A DNA stretch of 64,000 bases from Pseudomonas cichorii (lineage in GTDB: Bacteria; Pseudomonadota; Gammaproteobacteria; Pseudomonadales; Pseudomonadaceae): the NCBI RefSeq assembly GCF_018343775.1, contig NZ_CP074349.1:744001-808000 (forward strand), given 5' to 3'. The notes under the pieces were generated by a model. That model did no database searches, was not told the origin of the DNA, and saw only the letters and a list, made by a program, of their open reading frames with translations. The translations under genes were made by a program, and so were the position numbers. Shown here in pieces: positions 36,676 through 44,797 of this stretch; within the stretch, counting starts at the first letter, position 1; each line of letters begins with the position of its first letter.

Positions 36676-38301
36676 TCAGTCTTTGACGCTGACGCCCGAG
36701 AAACTGTTGCGTCCGAAGGGGCTTACGTAGAAACCTTCGACTTCAGTGCGCAATGGCTGGTTGACCGTGGAGTGGGCAACCGGCGTGATGGGCACCTGCT
36801 CTTTGAGATAACGCTGCGCCTGTTTGTACAGGTCCGTGCGTTTTTCCCGGTCGGTGGTGGAGATGGCCGACTTGATCAGGGCGTCGTATTTCTCGTCGCA
36901 CCACATCGAGTAGTTGTTGCCGCCAATGGCTGCACAGCTGTAGAGGGTACCGAGCCAGTTGTCCGGGTCACCGTTGTCACCGGTCCAGCCGATCAGCGAG
37001 ATATCGTGCTCGCCGCCCTTGGAGCGTTTGATGTATTCACCCCATTCGTAGCTGACGATTTTTGCGTTGATACCGATCTTCTTCCAGTCGGACTGAAGCA
37101 TCTCGGCCATCAGCTTGGCGTTGGGGTTGTAAGGACGCTGTACCGGCATCGCCCACAGGGTGATTTCGGTGCCTTCCTTGATGCCGGCTTCCTTGAGCAG
37201 GGCCTTGGCTTTCTCGGGGTTGTACGGGGTGTCTTTGATGGTGGTGTCATAGGACCACTGGGTTGGCGGCATGGCGTTGACGGCCAGTTGGCCTGCACCC
37301 TGGTAGACCGAGTCGATGATCTGCTGCTTGTTGACCGCCATGTCTAGCGCCTGGCGAACCTTCAGTTGCGCCATCGGGTTCGGTGTGTCGCTGCCTTTGA
37401 TCTTGTCCATCACGTTGTAGGCGATGTAACCCAGGTTGAAGCCTGCCTGATCGGGCATTTTCAGCTTTTTGTCCGCCTTGAGCGTTTCAAGGTCGGCCGG
37501 ACGCGGGTAGGCGGTAATCTGGCACTCGTTCTTCTTGAGTTTCTGAATGCGTACCGAGGGATCGGTGGTGATGGCGAAGATCAGGTTGTCGATCTTGACG
37601 TCTTCGGGCTTCCAGTAATCCTTGTTACCGGTGAAGCGGATGTTCGAGTCTTTCTGGTAGCTCTTGAAGACGAACGGGCCGGTACCGACAGGTTTGCTGT
37701 TGATGTCCGCAGCCTTGCCTTCCTTGAGCAACTGGTCGGCGTATTCGGCAGACTGGATCGAGGCAAAGGACATGGCCAGGTTCTGGATGAACGCGGCATC
37801 GACGGTGTTGAGAACGAACTTCACGGTGTAGTCGTCGACTTTCTCGACCTTGGCGATGTTGCTGTCCATGCCCATGTCGGTGAAGTACGGGAATTCGGTC
37901 GGGGCCGCTTTGCGGAACGGCTGGTCCTTGTCGATCATGCGGTTGAACGTGAACAGCACGTCATCGGCATTGAAATCGCGACTTGGCTTGAAGTACGGCG
38001 TGGTGTGGAACTTGACGCCTTTGCGCAGGTGAAAGGTGTAAGTCAGCACGTCCGGAGACACATCCCAACTGGTCGCCAGACCCGGCTGGACAGCCGTGCC
38101 GCCGCGCTCGAACTGGGTCAGCCGGTTGAACATGGTTTCTGCCGAGGCGTCGAAATCGGTACCGGTCGTGTATTGGGCCGGGTCGAAGCCTGCCGGGCTG
38201 CCTTCTGAGCAGAACACAAGGTTGGATGCCGCCTGAGCGAAGGGTGCGCTGGCGAGCAGGCTTGCGCCGACGATGAACGGAATGACTGCGTGTTTGAGCA
38301 T
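36676..38301 (-). CDS. Dipeptide-binding protein, DppA family (middle copy)
   Basis: This 541-residue SBP_bac_5 protein has a signal peptide (VGASLLASAPFAQA) and the motifs CSEGSPAGFDPAQYTTGTDF, FHLRKGVKFHTTPYFKPSRD and IGWTGDNGDPDNWLGTLYSC. It is closer to the third copy than to the one beside dppB. ATG 38301 (MLKHAVIPF) follows GAGGCCTCC. The frame is open to 38532, but the added residues are not secretory and lack a ribosome site. It is the probable ligand-binding partner of DppBCDF with a distinct peptide range. Confidence 0.92.
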   Translation of the reverse strand: MLKHAVIPFIVGASLLASAPFAQAASNLVFCSEGSPAGFDPAQYTTGTDFDASAETMFNRLTQFERGGTAVQPGLATSWDVSPDVLTYTFHLRKGVKFHTTPYFKPSRDFNADDVLFTFNRMIDKDQPFRKAAPTEFPYFTDMGMDSNIAKVEKVDDYTVKFVLNTVDAAFIQNLAMSFASIQSAEYADQLLKEGKAADINSKPVGTGPFVFKSYQKDSNIRFTGNKDYWKPEDVKIDNLIFAITTDPSVRIQKLKKNECQITAYPRPADLETLKADKKLKMPDQAGFNLGYIAYNVMDKIKGSDTPNPMAQLKVRQALDMAVNKQQIIDSVYQGAGQLAVNAMPPTQWSYDTTIKDTPYNPEKAKALLKEAGIKEGTEITLWAMPVQRPYNPNAKLMAEMLQSDWKKIGINAKIVSYEWGEYIKRSKGGEHDISLIGWTGDNGDPDNWLGTLYSCAAIGGNNYSMWCDEKYDALIKSAISTTDREKRTDLYKQAQRYLKEQVPITPVAHSTVNQPLRTEVEGFYVSPFGRNSFSGVSVKD

Positions 38302-38488
38302 GGAGGCCTCAGTTATTGTCATTTGGAGGGAACGACCTCGTGAGCCGATCCATCCGATACTTACGCAGGGGTCGTACCCGAAGCAAGGTGCTGACGACAA
38401 AGGGGCGGTAAAAAGTGGAACGAGCGTACATGAATGTCGCGTAAGTGTAATTTCTGCGCAGTTGATCGTTTGCGCAAAGGATTTTTGC

Positions 38489-38508
38489 CGTTTATCGCAC
38501 CATAAACG
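38489..38508. promoter_or_regulatory. Inverted repeat upstream of the middle DppA gene
   Basis: CGTTTAT (38489-38495) and ATAAACG (38502-38508) are perfect 7-bp arms with a 6-bp spacer. They lie in the 264-bp gap between two binding-protein genes, about 190 bp before the downstream start. This is a candidate operator for separate control. A weaker hairpin (AACCGGG/CCCGGTT, 38512-38538) is adjacent. Confidence 0.35.
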
Positions 38509-38565
38509 CGCAACCGGGCGTGTTGAATGCACCCGGTTGGTGTGTGGTTGTTACCTTGTATGAGC

Positions 38566-40167
38566 TTACTTGCTCAGGCTGACCCCATAGAAAGGCGTCA
38601 GGCCGAACGGGCTGATCTTGAAGTCCTGAACTTCCTGACGCATGGGCTGGAAGACCCTGGAGTTGGCAATCGGCGTGATCGGCACCTGTGCCTTGAGCAC
38701 TTGCTGCGCCTGTTTATACAGCTTGATCCGCTCATCGCGATCGGTGGTCACCTTGGCCTGTTGCACCAGCTTGTCGTAGGCCGGATCGCACCATTTGGCG
38801 AAGTTGCTGCCCTTGACCGCCGCACAGCTGTACAGCACGCCCAGCCAGTTGTCGGGGTCACCGTTGTCACCGGTCCAGCCGTAGATCATCACATCGTGTT
38901 CGCCTGCACGGGAGCGCTTCATGTACTCGCCCCATTCATAGGTGACGATGTTGGCCTTGATGCCGATCTTGTCCCAGTCGGACTGGATCATCTGCGCTGA
39001 CATCCGCGCATTGGGGTTGGAGGCGCGCTGCACCGTCATGGCCCACAGGTTGATTTGGGTGCCCGGTGCGATGCCCGCTTCCTTGAGCAACTGCTTTGCC
39101 TTGGTCGGGTCGTAAGGTGCGTCCTTGATGGTTGGGTCGAAGCTCCACTGGCCTGGCGGCAGCGCGTTCTCGGCCAGTTGCCCGGCACTCTGGTAGACGG
39201 CCTTGATAATGGCTGGCTTGTCGATGGCCATGTCCAGCGCCTGACGAACCTTGAGCTGGTCCAACGGCGGATGAGTGACGTTATAAGCCAGGAAGCCCAG
39301 GTTGAAGCCCGGCTGGCTCAGGACCTTGATCTTCGGGTCCTTCTTGAATTCTTCGATGTCTTGCGGGCGAGGGTAGCCGCTGACCTGGCATTCACCCGCC
39401 TTGAGTTTTTGCAGACGCACGGCCGCATCGCTGTTGATCGAGAAGATCAGGTTATCGACCTTCACATCTTCAGGCTTCCAGTACTCCTTGTTGCCCACAT
39501 AACGGATCTGCGAGTCTTTCTGATAGCGCTTGAACACGAAAGGGCCGGTGCCGACGGGTTTCTGGTTCAGGTCGGCGGCCTTGCCTTCCTTGAGCAGTTG
39601 CGCGGCATATTCGGCGGACTGGATCGAGGCGAAACTCATGGCCAGGTTCTGCACGAACGCGGCATCGACATTGTTCAGGTTGAACCTGACCGTGTGGGCG
39701 TCGACCTTTTCGATGTTCTTGATGGTGGTGTTCAGGCCCATGTCGGTGAAGTAGGGCGATTCGGAAGGGTATGCCTTGCGAAACGGCTGATCAGGGTCAA
39801 GCAGCCGGTTGAAGGTAAACAGCACGTCGTCGGCATCGAAAGCCCGGCTTGGCTTGAAGTAGTCGGTGGTGTGGAACTTCACACCTTCACGCAGATGAAA
39901 GGTGTAGGTCAGGCCATCGGCAGACACTTCCCAGCGAGTCGCCAGCCCTGGCTCCACTTCTGTTCCACCGCGCTTGAACTGGGTCAGGCGGTTGAAAACC
40001 GTTTCGGCCGAAGCATCGAAATCGGTACCGCTGGTGTATTGGCTCGGGTCGAAGCCAGCCGGGCTGGCTTCGGAGCAGTACACCAGAGTGCTGGCGGCTT
40101 GAGCCAAAGGGGCGCAGGCCAGCAGTGCGGTGGTCAACAGTAGCGGTTTTAAGATCGTATGTCCCAT
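38566..40167 (-). CDS. Dipeptide-binding protein, DppA family (first copy)
   Basis: This 533-residue periplasmic binding protein has a signal peptide (LLLTTALLACAPLAQA). Its motifs CSEASPAGFDPSQYTSGTDF, FHLREGVKFHTTDYFKPSRA and YGWTGDNGDPDNWLGVLYSC are nearly the same as in the middle copy, indicating tandem duplication. ATG 40167 (MGHTILKPL) follows GAGGGG. It is the promoter-proximal gene of the dpp region. No regulator such as PsdR is adjacent in this window. Confidence 0.92.
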   Translation of the reverse strand: MGHTILKPLLLTTALLACAPLAQAASTLVYCSEASPAGFDPSQYTSGTDFDASAETVFNRLTQFKRGGTEVEPGLATRWEVSADGLTYTFHLREGVKFHTTDYFKPSRAFDADDVLFTFNRLLDPDQPFRKAYPSESPYFTDMGLNTTIKNIEKVDAHTVRFNLNNVDAAFVQNLAMSFASIQSAEYAAQLLKEGKAADLNQKPVGTGPFVFKRYQKDSQIRYVGNKEYWKPEDVKVDNLIFSINSDAAVRLQKLKAGECQVSGYPRPQDIEEFKKDPKIKVLSQPGFNLGFLAYNVTHPPLDQLKVRQALDMAIDKPAIIKAVYQSAGQLAENALPPGQWSFDPTIKDAPYDPTKAKQLLKEAGIAPGTQINLWAMTVQRASNPNARMSAQMIQSDWDKIGIKANIVTYEWGEYMKRSRAGEHDVMIYGWTGDNGDPDNWLGVLYSCAAVKGSNFAKWCDPAYDKLVQQAKVTTDRDERIKLYKQAQQVLKAQVPITPIANSRVFQPMRQEVQDFKISPFGLTPFYGVSLSK

Positions 40168-40263
40168 GAAACCCCTCGCAAAGTGCGGCAATAACCGTTC
40201 TGAATATCAACGTGCAGATAGACAGCGGATAGTGCCGCATTTGTCAGGAGTCGGACAACGCTC

Positions 40264-41817
40264 TTACTTGCCCGTGATTTTATTCCACAGGTCTGACAGC
40301 GAATGACTCTCGTAAAAGGTTTGCAGGAAACTGGAGCTTTCCTTGTTGAAGGTCAGCAGGGCTTTTTCTGTGCTGATTCGCAACTGCTCCTGGGTGCGGT
40401 CCAGATCGCTTTTGAGCGTTGCATGTTTCACCCGGCCAGGGTTCCTGTTTGCCCAGTCGCGAACCAGTTCGTCCTGCCAGTCGCTGTCCATCGGGTGTAC
40501 GAAGAATTTCGCAGCCACTTGTGCAGGATGCTCTGCCGCGTCTTTGTTGGACCATTGACCCAATATCGTCTGGCCCACTTGCAGTACCGCTTTTTCCGCC
40601 AGGAGAGCAGCCAGAGAATGCAGCGGGTGCTCGGCATGGTCCTTGGCGAGCTGTGAGTGTGACGGGTCCGTAGAGCCGCTGGTGTTCGGGTCGTCACCCA
40701 GGATCGTCTGGAAGTCGTCGATGCTGTTGCCAAGCCAGGTAGCCAGGCCTTGCATGGCTGTTCCGATTGCATTGCTGACGATTCTTCCCGGTGCGCCAAT
40801 AAAGGCATAGAACCGTTCGACCTGTTCCGAGAAAGGCAGGTTGGCCCATTGGTCGCGGGTGGTCAGGAATGTTTCATAACTCTGCAACAGTTGTTCGTTC
40901 GGGTGTTCGCTGAGCAGGATCTGAATGATCTGGTCGCGTTCGTAACGTTCTCCGGCCTTGATGGCTTCAAACGGTTTGTTCTCTGTCGAAAACAGTATCT
41001 TGCCGAGTGGTGCGGCAAGGCTGGCAATGATATCGCTGCCGCCAAACATGCCGGTCACCAGAGGCAGCCGATGTCGGCAGTCGGCTTCGGAGGTCCATGG
41101 CAGCACGTTCGTGTGGCCGAGCTTTATCAGGCTCAGCTCGACGAAGTTGGAGTGGGAGAAAAAGTCTTCGAGGATATGCAGGCCCGAACCGAGCGCCCGC
41201 AGACCATCGAAGGATTGCGGGCCGGCCTGCGTTGCCCTATCCAGCTCGCTGCTCATGGTTTCTACAGAACGCTGGATATAGCGTTTCATTGAGGTCTGGA
41301 AGTCGACCTGCAAGGCCGGGTCGTCGGGTTTTACCCAGTCCTCGAAGTCAGCGTCACGCTCTTTGGGGTTGGCCGGTTCCGGGTTGATGGCCCTGGGGTT
41401 GTCGATGTGTTCGCCGGGGCGGTAAACACCGAGCCTTTGCGGCGTCACGGTGAAGCTCGACCGGTCGAGTTGCATCAGGTCGGTGAACTCCTTTACGGCC
41501 AGTACATCCACGATTCTGGTCAGGGCCTCGCGGGACAGCAGGTCCGGGAAACGCTTGGGCATGGTGGTGGCGCGGACGATCTTCGGGTCGAGCAACTGCG
41601 AGTAATCGCGCAGCCAGTTGCCGAAGTAAATGGCCCGTATTTCATTTTTCTTGAAGCCAGCCGTTTCAAGGATTTCTTCTATCGAGCCGTGAGTGGCCCT
41701 GGTTTTTTCGCCCTGACCCGCTTCAAAACGGGCGGCCACGGGCAGAGGTTCGTAGACCTCACCGGTAGTGTTTTCAGTCTGCTGATAGTTGCCGTACGTG
41801 CTGGTGCCAGGATTCAT
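40264..41817 (-). CDS. Het-C domain protein
   Basis: This 517-residue protein carries the hallmark of the Het-C family (fungal heterokaryon-incompatibility protein C and bacterial relatives). The hallmark is THGSIEEILETAGF with RAIYFGNWLRDYSQLLDP near residues 40-80. GLHILEDFFSHSNFVELSLI near 208-227 supplies the conserved Asp/His of the helical, zinc-phospholipase-like core. There is no N-terminal signal peptide. ATG 41817 (MNPGTSTYG) has AAGG upstream. The longer frame to 41940 is not credible. It stands alone between dpp and the SIMPL gene. A role in membrane-lipid attack or inter-organism conflict is inferred, not shown. Confidence 0.8.
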   Translation of the reverse strand: MNPGTSTYGNYQQTENTTGEVYEPLPVAARFEAGQGEKTRATHGSIEEILETAGFKKNEIRAIYFGNWLRDYSQLLDPKIVRATTMPKRFPDLLSREALTRIVDVLAVKEFTDLMQLDRSSFTVTPQRLGVYRPGEHIDNPRAINPEPANPKERDADFEDWVKPDDPALQVDFQTSMKRYIQRSVETMSSELDRATQAGPQSFDGLRALGSGLHILEDFFSHSNFVELSLIKLGHTNVLPWTSEADCRHRLPLVTGMFGGSDIIASLAAPLGKILFSTENKPFEAIKAGERYERDQIIQILLSEHPNEQLLQSYETFLTTRDQWANLPFSEQVERFYAFIGAPGRIVSNAIGTAMQGLATWLGNSIDDFQTILGDDPNTSGSTDPSHSQLAKDHAEHPLHSLAALLAEKAVLQVGQTILGQWSNKDAAEHPAQVAAKFFVHPMDSDWQDELVRDWANRNPGRVKHATLKSDLDRTQEQLRISTEKALLTFNKESSSFLQTFYESHSLSDLWNKITGK

Positions 41818-41939
41818 CCTTGATTCCTTTATTGAAAGATTATTGAAGTTACAGGTGAGTTTACGAGTTGTACGGGGAGGGAGAATCAGGCGAGGCGTTG
41901 AGTGTTGTAGGGCAAGTAGACAGGGGGTGTCGGGGGGCA

Positions 41940-41978
41940 CGAATGAATTCGCTCCTGCAGTGGGAGCGAATTCATTCG
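41940..41978. repeat. Compact REP hairpin (CGAATGAATTCGCTCC type)
   Basis: CGAATGAATTCGCTCC (41940-41955) and its exact complement (41963-41978) are separated by only 7 bases. The family is the same as the outer arms of the element at 29312. Confidence 0.8.
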
Positions 41979-41988
41979 CGAAGACGGG

Positions 41989-42702
41989 TCAGGGAATCTG
42001 CACTTCGATCACACCATCGGCTGCGACACTGACCTGGCTGGTGCCGGCTTCGACATCAGGCGTCGGGGCGGCGTCGGCACGTTCGGCTTTCATCATCATG
42101 ACCGGCGCGCGCAGGTAGGGCTGTGGGTAACCCGAGGTATTGAGGTTCAGGTTCACCAGCTTGTAGCCCGTGCCACCCAGAGCCTCGGTGACCAGTTGGG
42201 CGCGAGCCTTGAACGCGGTCACGGCATCCTTGAGCAGGGCATCTTCGCTGGCCTTGCGGGTTGGCGTGGAAATGGAGAAGTCCATGCCGCCCATTTTCAG
42301 GTCGGTCAGCAACTCCCCTGTCAGCTTGGACAGCGCGGCAAAGTCGGCACTTTCCAGGCGCAGTTCGGCGCGCTCACGCCAGCCAGTGATCGACTGACCT
42401 TTCTCGTCGTAGATGGGGTAACTGTTGCGGCTGCCCTGGCGGATCGTCACGTCCTTGACCTGACGCGCCTGGCCCAGCGCCTTGTTCAGGGTTTCGGTGA
42501 TCTGTGCCGCGAGCTTTGCCGGGTCGCTGTTCTGGGCTTCGCTGTAGAGTGTGACAAGCATCAGGTCGCGCTGGACCTCTTGATTGACCTCGGCGCGCAA
42601 TGAAATCTGGTTGTAACGAGGTTCCTCGGCAATGGCCTGGGCACAGGCCAGGATCGTGATTCCCAGCGTTATGACCAGGGCGACAGGGCGAAGATTGAAC
42701 AT
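41989..42702 (-). CDS. SIMPL (DUF541) domain periplasmic protein
   Basis: This 237-residue protein has a signal peptide (VALVITLGITILACAQAIA). The SIMPL/DUF541 pattern follows: ISLRAEVNQEVQRDLMLVTL, TIRQGSRNSYPIYDEKGQSI, WRERAELRLESADFAALS, and NTSGYPQPYLRAPVMMM. The family is widespread in envelopes, and its biochemical role is poorly known. ATG 42702 is 6 bases after AAGGAG. It is divergent from roxS across 185 bp. Confidence 0.88.
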   Translation of the reverse strand: MFNLRPVALVITLGITILACAQAIAEEPRYNQISLRAEVNQEVQRDLMLVTLYSEAQNSDPAKLAAQITETLNKALGQARQVKDVTIRQGSRNSYPIYDEKGQSITGWRERAELRLESADFAALSKLTGELLTDLKMGGMDFSISTPTRKASEDALLKDAVTAFKARAQLVTEALGGTGYKLVNLNLNTSGYPQPYLRAPVMMMKAERADAAPTPDVEAGTSQVSVAADGVIEVQIP

Positions 42703-42887
42703 GAGCAACTCCTTGTTATAAAAGCGTCATCCGACGATTGTCGGACTGATGCAACTTCATATGACTGTAGTCAGGAGTTCCGGTTCCGGACAGTTCGGTA
42801 TGTGGCGCTTTGACGCACTTTTCCAGTTTTGTCTCTCGCTTGGTTATACTCGTTTCGATCCGCCTGGAGCGCTCATCAGGAGAGCTC

Positions 42888-44147
42888 ATGCTCGCCCCCG
42901 TTCAAATGCTTTCAGCCTCGCGCCAGAACCTGTGGCGCCTGACGTTCATTCGCACCCTGGTGCTGGCTGCGCAGGCCGGTTCGGTCGGCATTGCCTGGCT
43001 GTTCAACGTGCTGCCGCTGCCCTGGCTGCCGTTGTCGATTACCTTGGGCTGTTCGGTCGCGCTCTGTGTGCTGACGGCAGTGCGTTTGCGCACTTCCTGG
43101 CCTGTCACGGAACTGGAGTACGCGCTGCAACTGGCGCTGGACCTGATCATCCACAGTGCATTGCTGTATTTCTCCGGCGGTTCGACCAACCCGTTCGTGT
43201 CTTATTATCTGGTGCCGCTGACCATCGCTGCCGTCACCTTGCCATGGCGCTATTCCCTGATCTTGTCCGGTATCGCCCTGACGCTCTATACCGCGCTGCT
43301 GTACCGGTCCTATCCGCTGGAAACCTACCCGATCTCCAGAGAGAACATGCAGATCTATGGCATGTGGCTCAGCTTTGCCCTGGCGGCGTCGGTCATTACG
43401 TTCTTTGCGGCGAAGATGGCCGAAGAACTGCGTCGTCAGGAGCAGTTGCGAGCGGTACGCCGCGAAGAGGGCCTGCGTGACGAGCAATTGCTGGCCGTTG
43501 CAACCCAGGCCGCAGGCGCAGCCCATGAGCTGGGCACGCCTCTGGCGACCATGAGCGTGTTGCTCAAGGAAATGCGCCAGGATCATAGCAATCCTGAGTT
43601 GCAGGACGATCTTTCGGTCCTGCAGGAACAGGTCAAGCAGTGCAAGCAGACGCTTCAGCAACTGGTGCGTGCCGCTGAGGCCAACCGGCGCATGGCGGTG
43701 GAATATCAGACGGTGATTCAGTGGATGGACGAGTCGCTGAACCGCTGGCACCTGATGCGTCCTGAAGTCAGTTATCGTTTTTTCCAGCTGGGCAAGGACA
43801 AGGTGCCGATGCTGGCGCCGCCGCCTGACCTGACCCAGTCGCTGCTCAACCTCTTGAACAATGCGGCCGATGCCTGTCCCGACGGGCTGGAGGTCAACCT
43901 GGATTGGGACAGCGCGGAAATCTGTATCAATATTCGTGACCACGGGCCTGGTGTGCCGCTGGCCATTGCCGAGCAGATCGGCAAGCCATTCTTTACCACC
44001 AAGGGCAAAGGTTTCGGCCTGGGCCTGTTTTTGAGCAAAGCCAGCGTTACCCGCGCCGGGGGTTCTGTAAAACTCTACCGTCATGAAGAGGGCGGCACGC
44101 TCACCGAGCTGCGCTTGCCTCGTGACACTCAAGGAGATGAAGCATGA
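42888..44147 (+). CDS. roxS: Redox sensor histidine kinase RoxS (RegB/PrrB family)
   Basis: This 419-residue membrane kinase senses respiratory/redox state. Its N-terminal half has about six membrane segments, including GGSTNPFVSYYLVPLTIAAV, the quinone-site region of RegB proteins. The phospho-acceptor H213 lies in GAAHELGTPLATMSVLLKEM, the RegB signature. ATPase boxes are LLNLLNNAADACPDG, RDHGPGVP and GKGFGLGLFLSKASV. ATG 42888 follows CAGGAGAG. ATGA overlap with roxR marks a coupled pair. Confidence 0.93.
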   Translation: MLAPVQMLSASRQNLWRLTFIRTLVLAAQAGSVGIAWLFNVLPLPWLPLSITLGCSVALCVLTAVRLRTSWPVTELEYALQLALDLIIHSALLYFSGGSTNPFVSYYLVPLTIAAVTLPWRYSLILSGIALTLYTALLYRSYPLETYPISRENMQIYGMWLSFALAASVITFFAAKMAEELRRQEQLRAVRREEGLRDEQLLAVATQAAGAAHELGTPLATMSVLLKEMRQDHSNPELQDDLSVLQEQVKQCKQTLQQLVRAAEANRRMAVEYQTVIQWMDESLNRWHLMRPEVSYRFFQLGKDKVPMLAPPPDLTQSLLNLLNNAADACPDGLEVNLDWDSAEICINIRDHGPGVPLAIAEQIGKPFFTTKGKGFGLGLFLSKASVTRAGGSVKLYRHEEGGTLTELRLPRDTQGDEA

Positions 44148-44707
44148 GTGATGATGACATCCAGGTCGAAGGCGAAGAGCTTCCGCATTTGCTGCTGGTC
44201 GACGACGACGCAACCTTTACCCGGGTCATGGCGCGGGCCATGAGCCGTCGTGGTTTTCGCGTCAGCACCGCAGGTTCGGCCGAAGAAGGGCTGGTGATTG
44301 CCCAGAACGATATCCCCGAATACGCCGCGCTCGACCTGAAGATGGACGGCGACTCCGGCCTGGTGCTGCTGCCCAAGCTGCTGGAACTGGACCCTGAAAT
44401 GCGCGTGGTGATCCTCACCGGTTATTCGAGCATTGCGACAGCGGTCGAGGCGATCAAGCGCGGCGCCTGCAACTACCTGTGCAAACCGGCGGATGCCGAC
44501 GACGTGCTGGCGGCCCTGCTGTCCGAGCATGCGAACCTGGACACTCTGGTGCCGGAAAACCCCATGTCGGTGGATCGCCTGCAGTGGGAGCACATCCAGC
44601 GGGTACTGACCGAGCATGAAGGCAATATCTCGGCCACGGCCCGTGCGCTGGGCATGCACCGCCGCACCTTGCAGCGCAAATTGCAGAAGCGTCCTGTGCG
44701 CCGTTGA
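44144..44707 (+). CDS. roxR: Response regulator RoxR (RegA/PrrA family)
   Basis: This 187-residue regulator has a receiver domain with acidic D20-D22, phospho-acceptor D64 (AALDLKMDGDSGL) and the conserved Lys in YLCKPADADD. A Fis-type HTH (HEGNISATARALGMHRRTLQ, RKLQKRPVRR) closes the protein, as in RegA/PrrA. In pseudomonads RoxSR controls terminal oxidases and cyanide-insensitive respiration. Its genes overlap by 4 bp. Confidence 0.94.
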   Translation: MSDDDIQVEGEELPHLLLVDDDATFTRVMARAMSRRGFRVSTAGSAEEGLVIAQNDIPEYAALDLKMDGDSGLVLLPKLLELDPEMRVVILTGYSSIATAVEAIKRGACNYLCKPADADDVLAALLSEHANLDTLVPENPMSVDRLQWEHIQRVLTEHEGNISATARALGMHRRTLQRKLQKRPVRR

Positions 44708-44797
44708 TGAAGTTTTATTCATGAGGTCAGAGGGCGTTTTTGCTTCATTGTGAACGGGCATTGTTCTTCTTTCTGATAGAGAAGCCGGGCCTGAATC

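Noticed and set aside
42912..44213. A 433-codon minus-strand frame opposite roxS
   Set aside because: It is His/Arg/Gln-rich translation typical of antisense frames in GC-rich DNA, and the plus strand carries a complete kinase.
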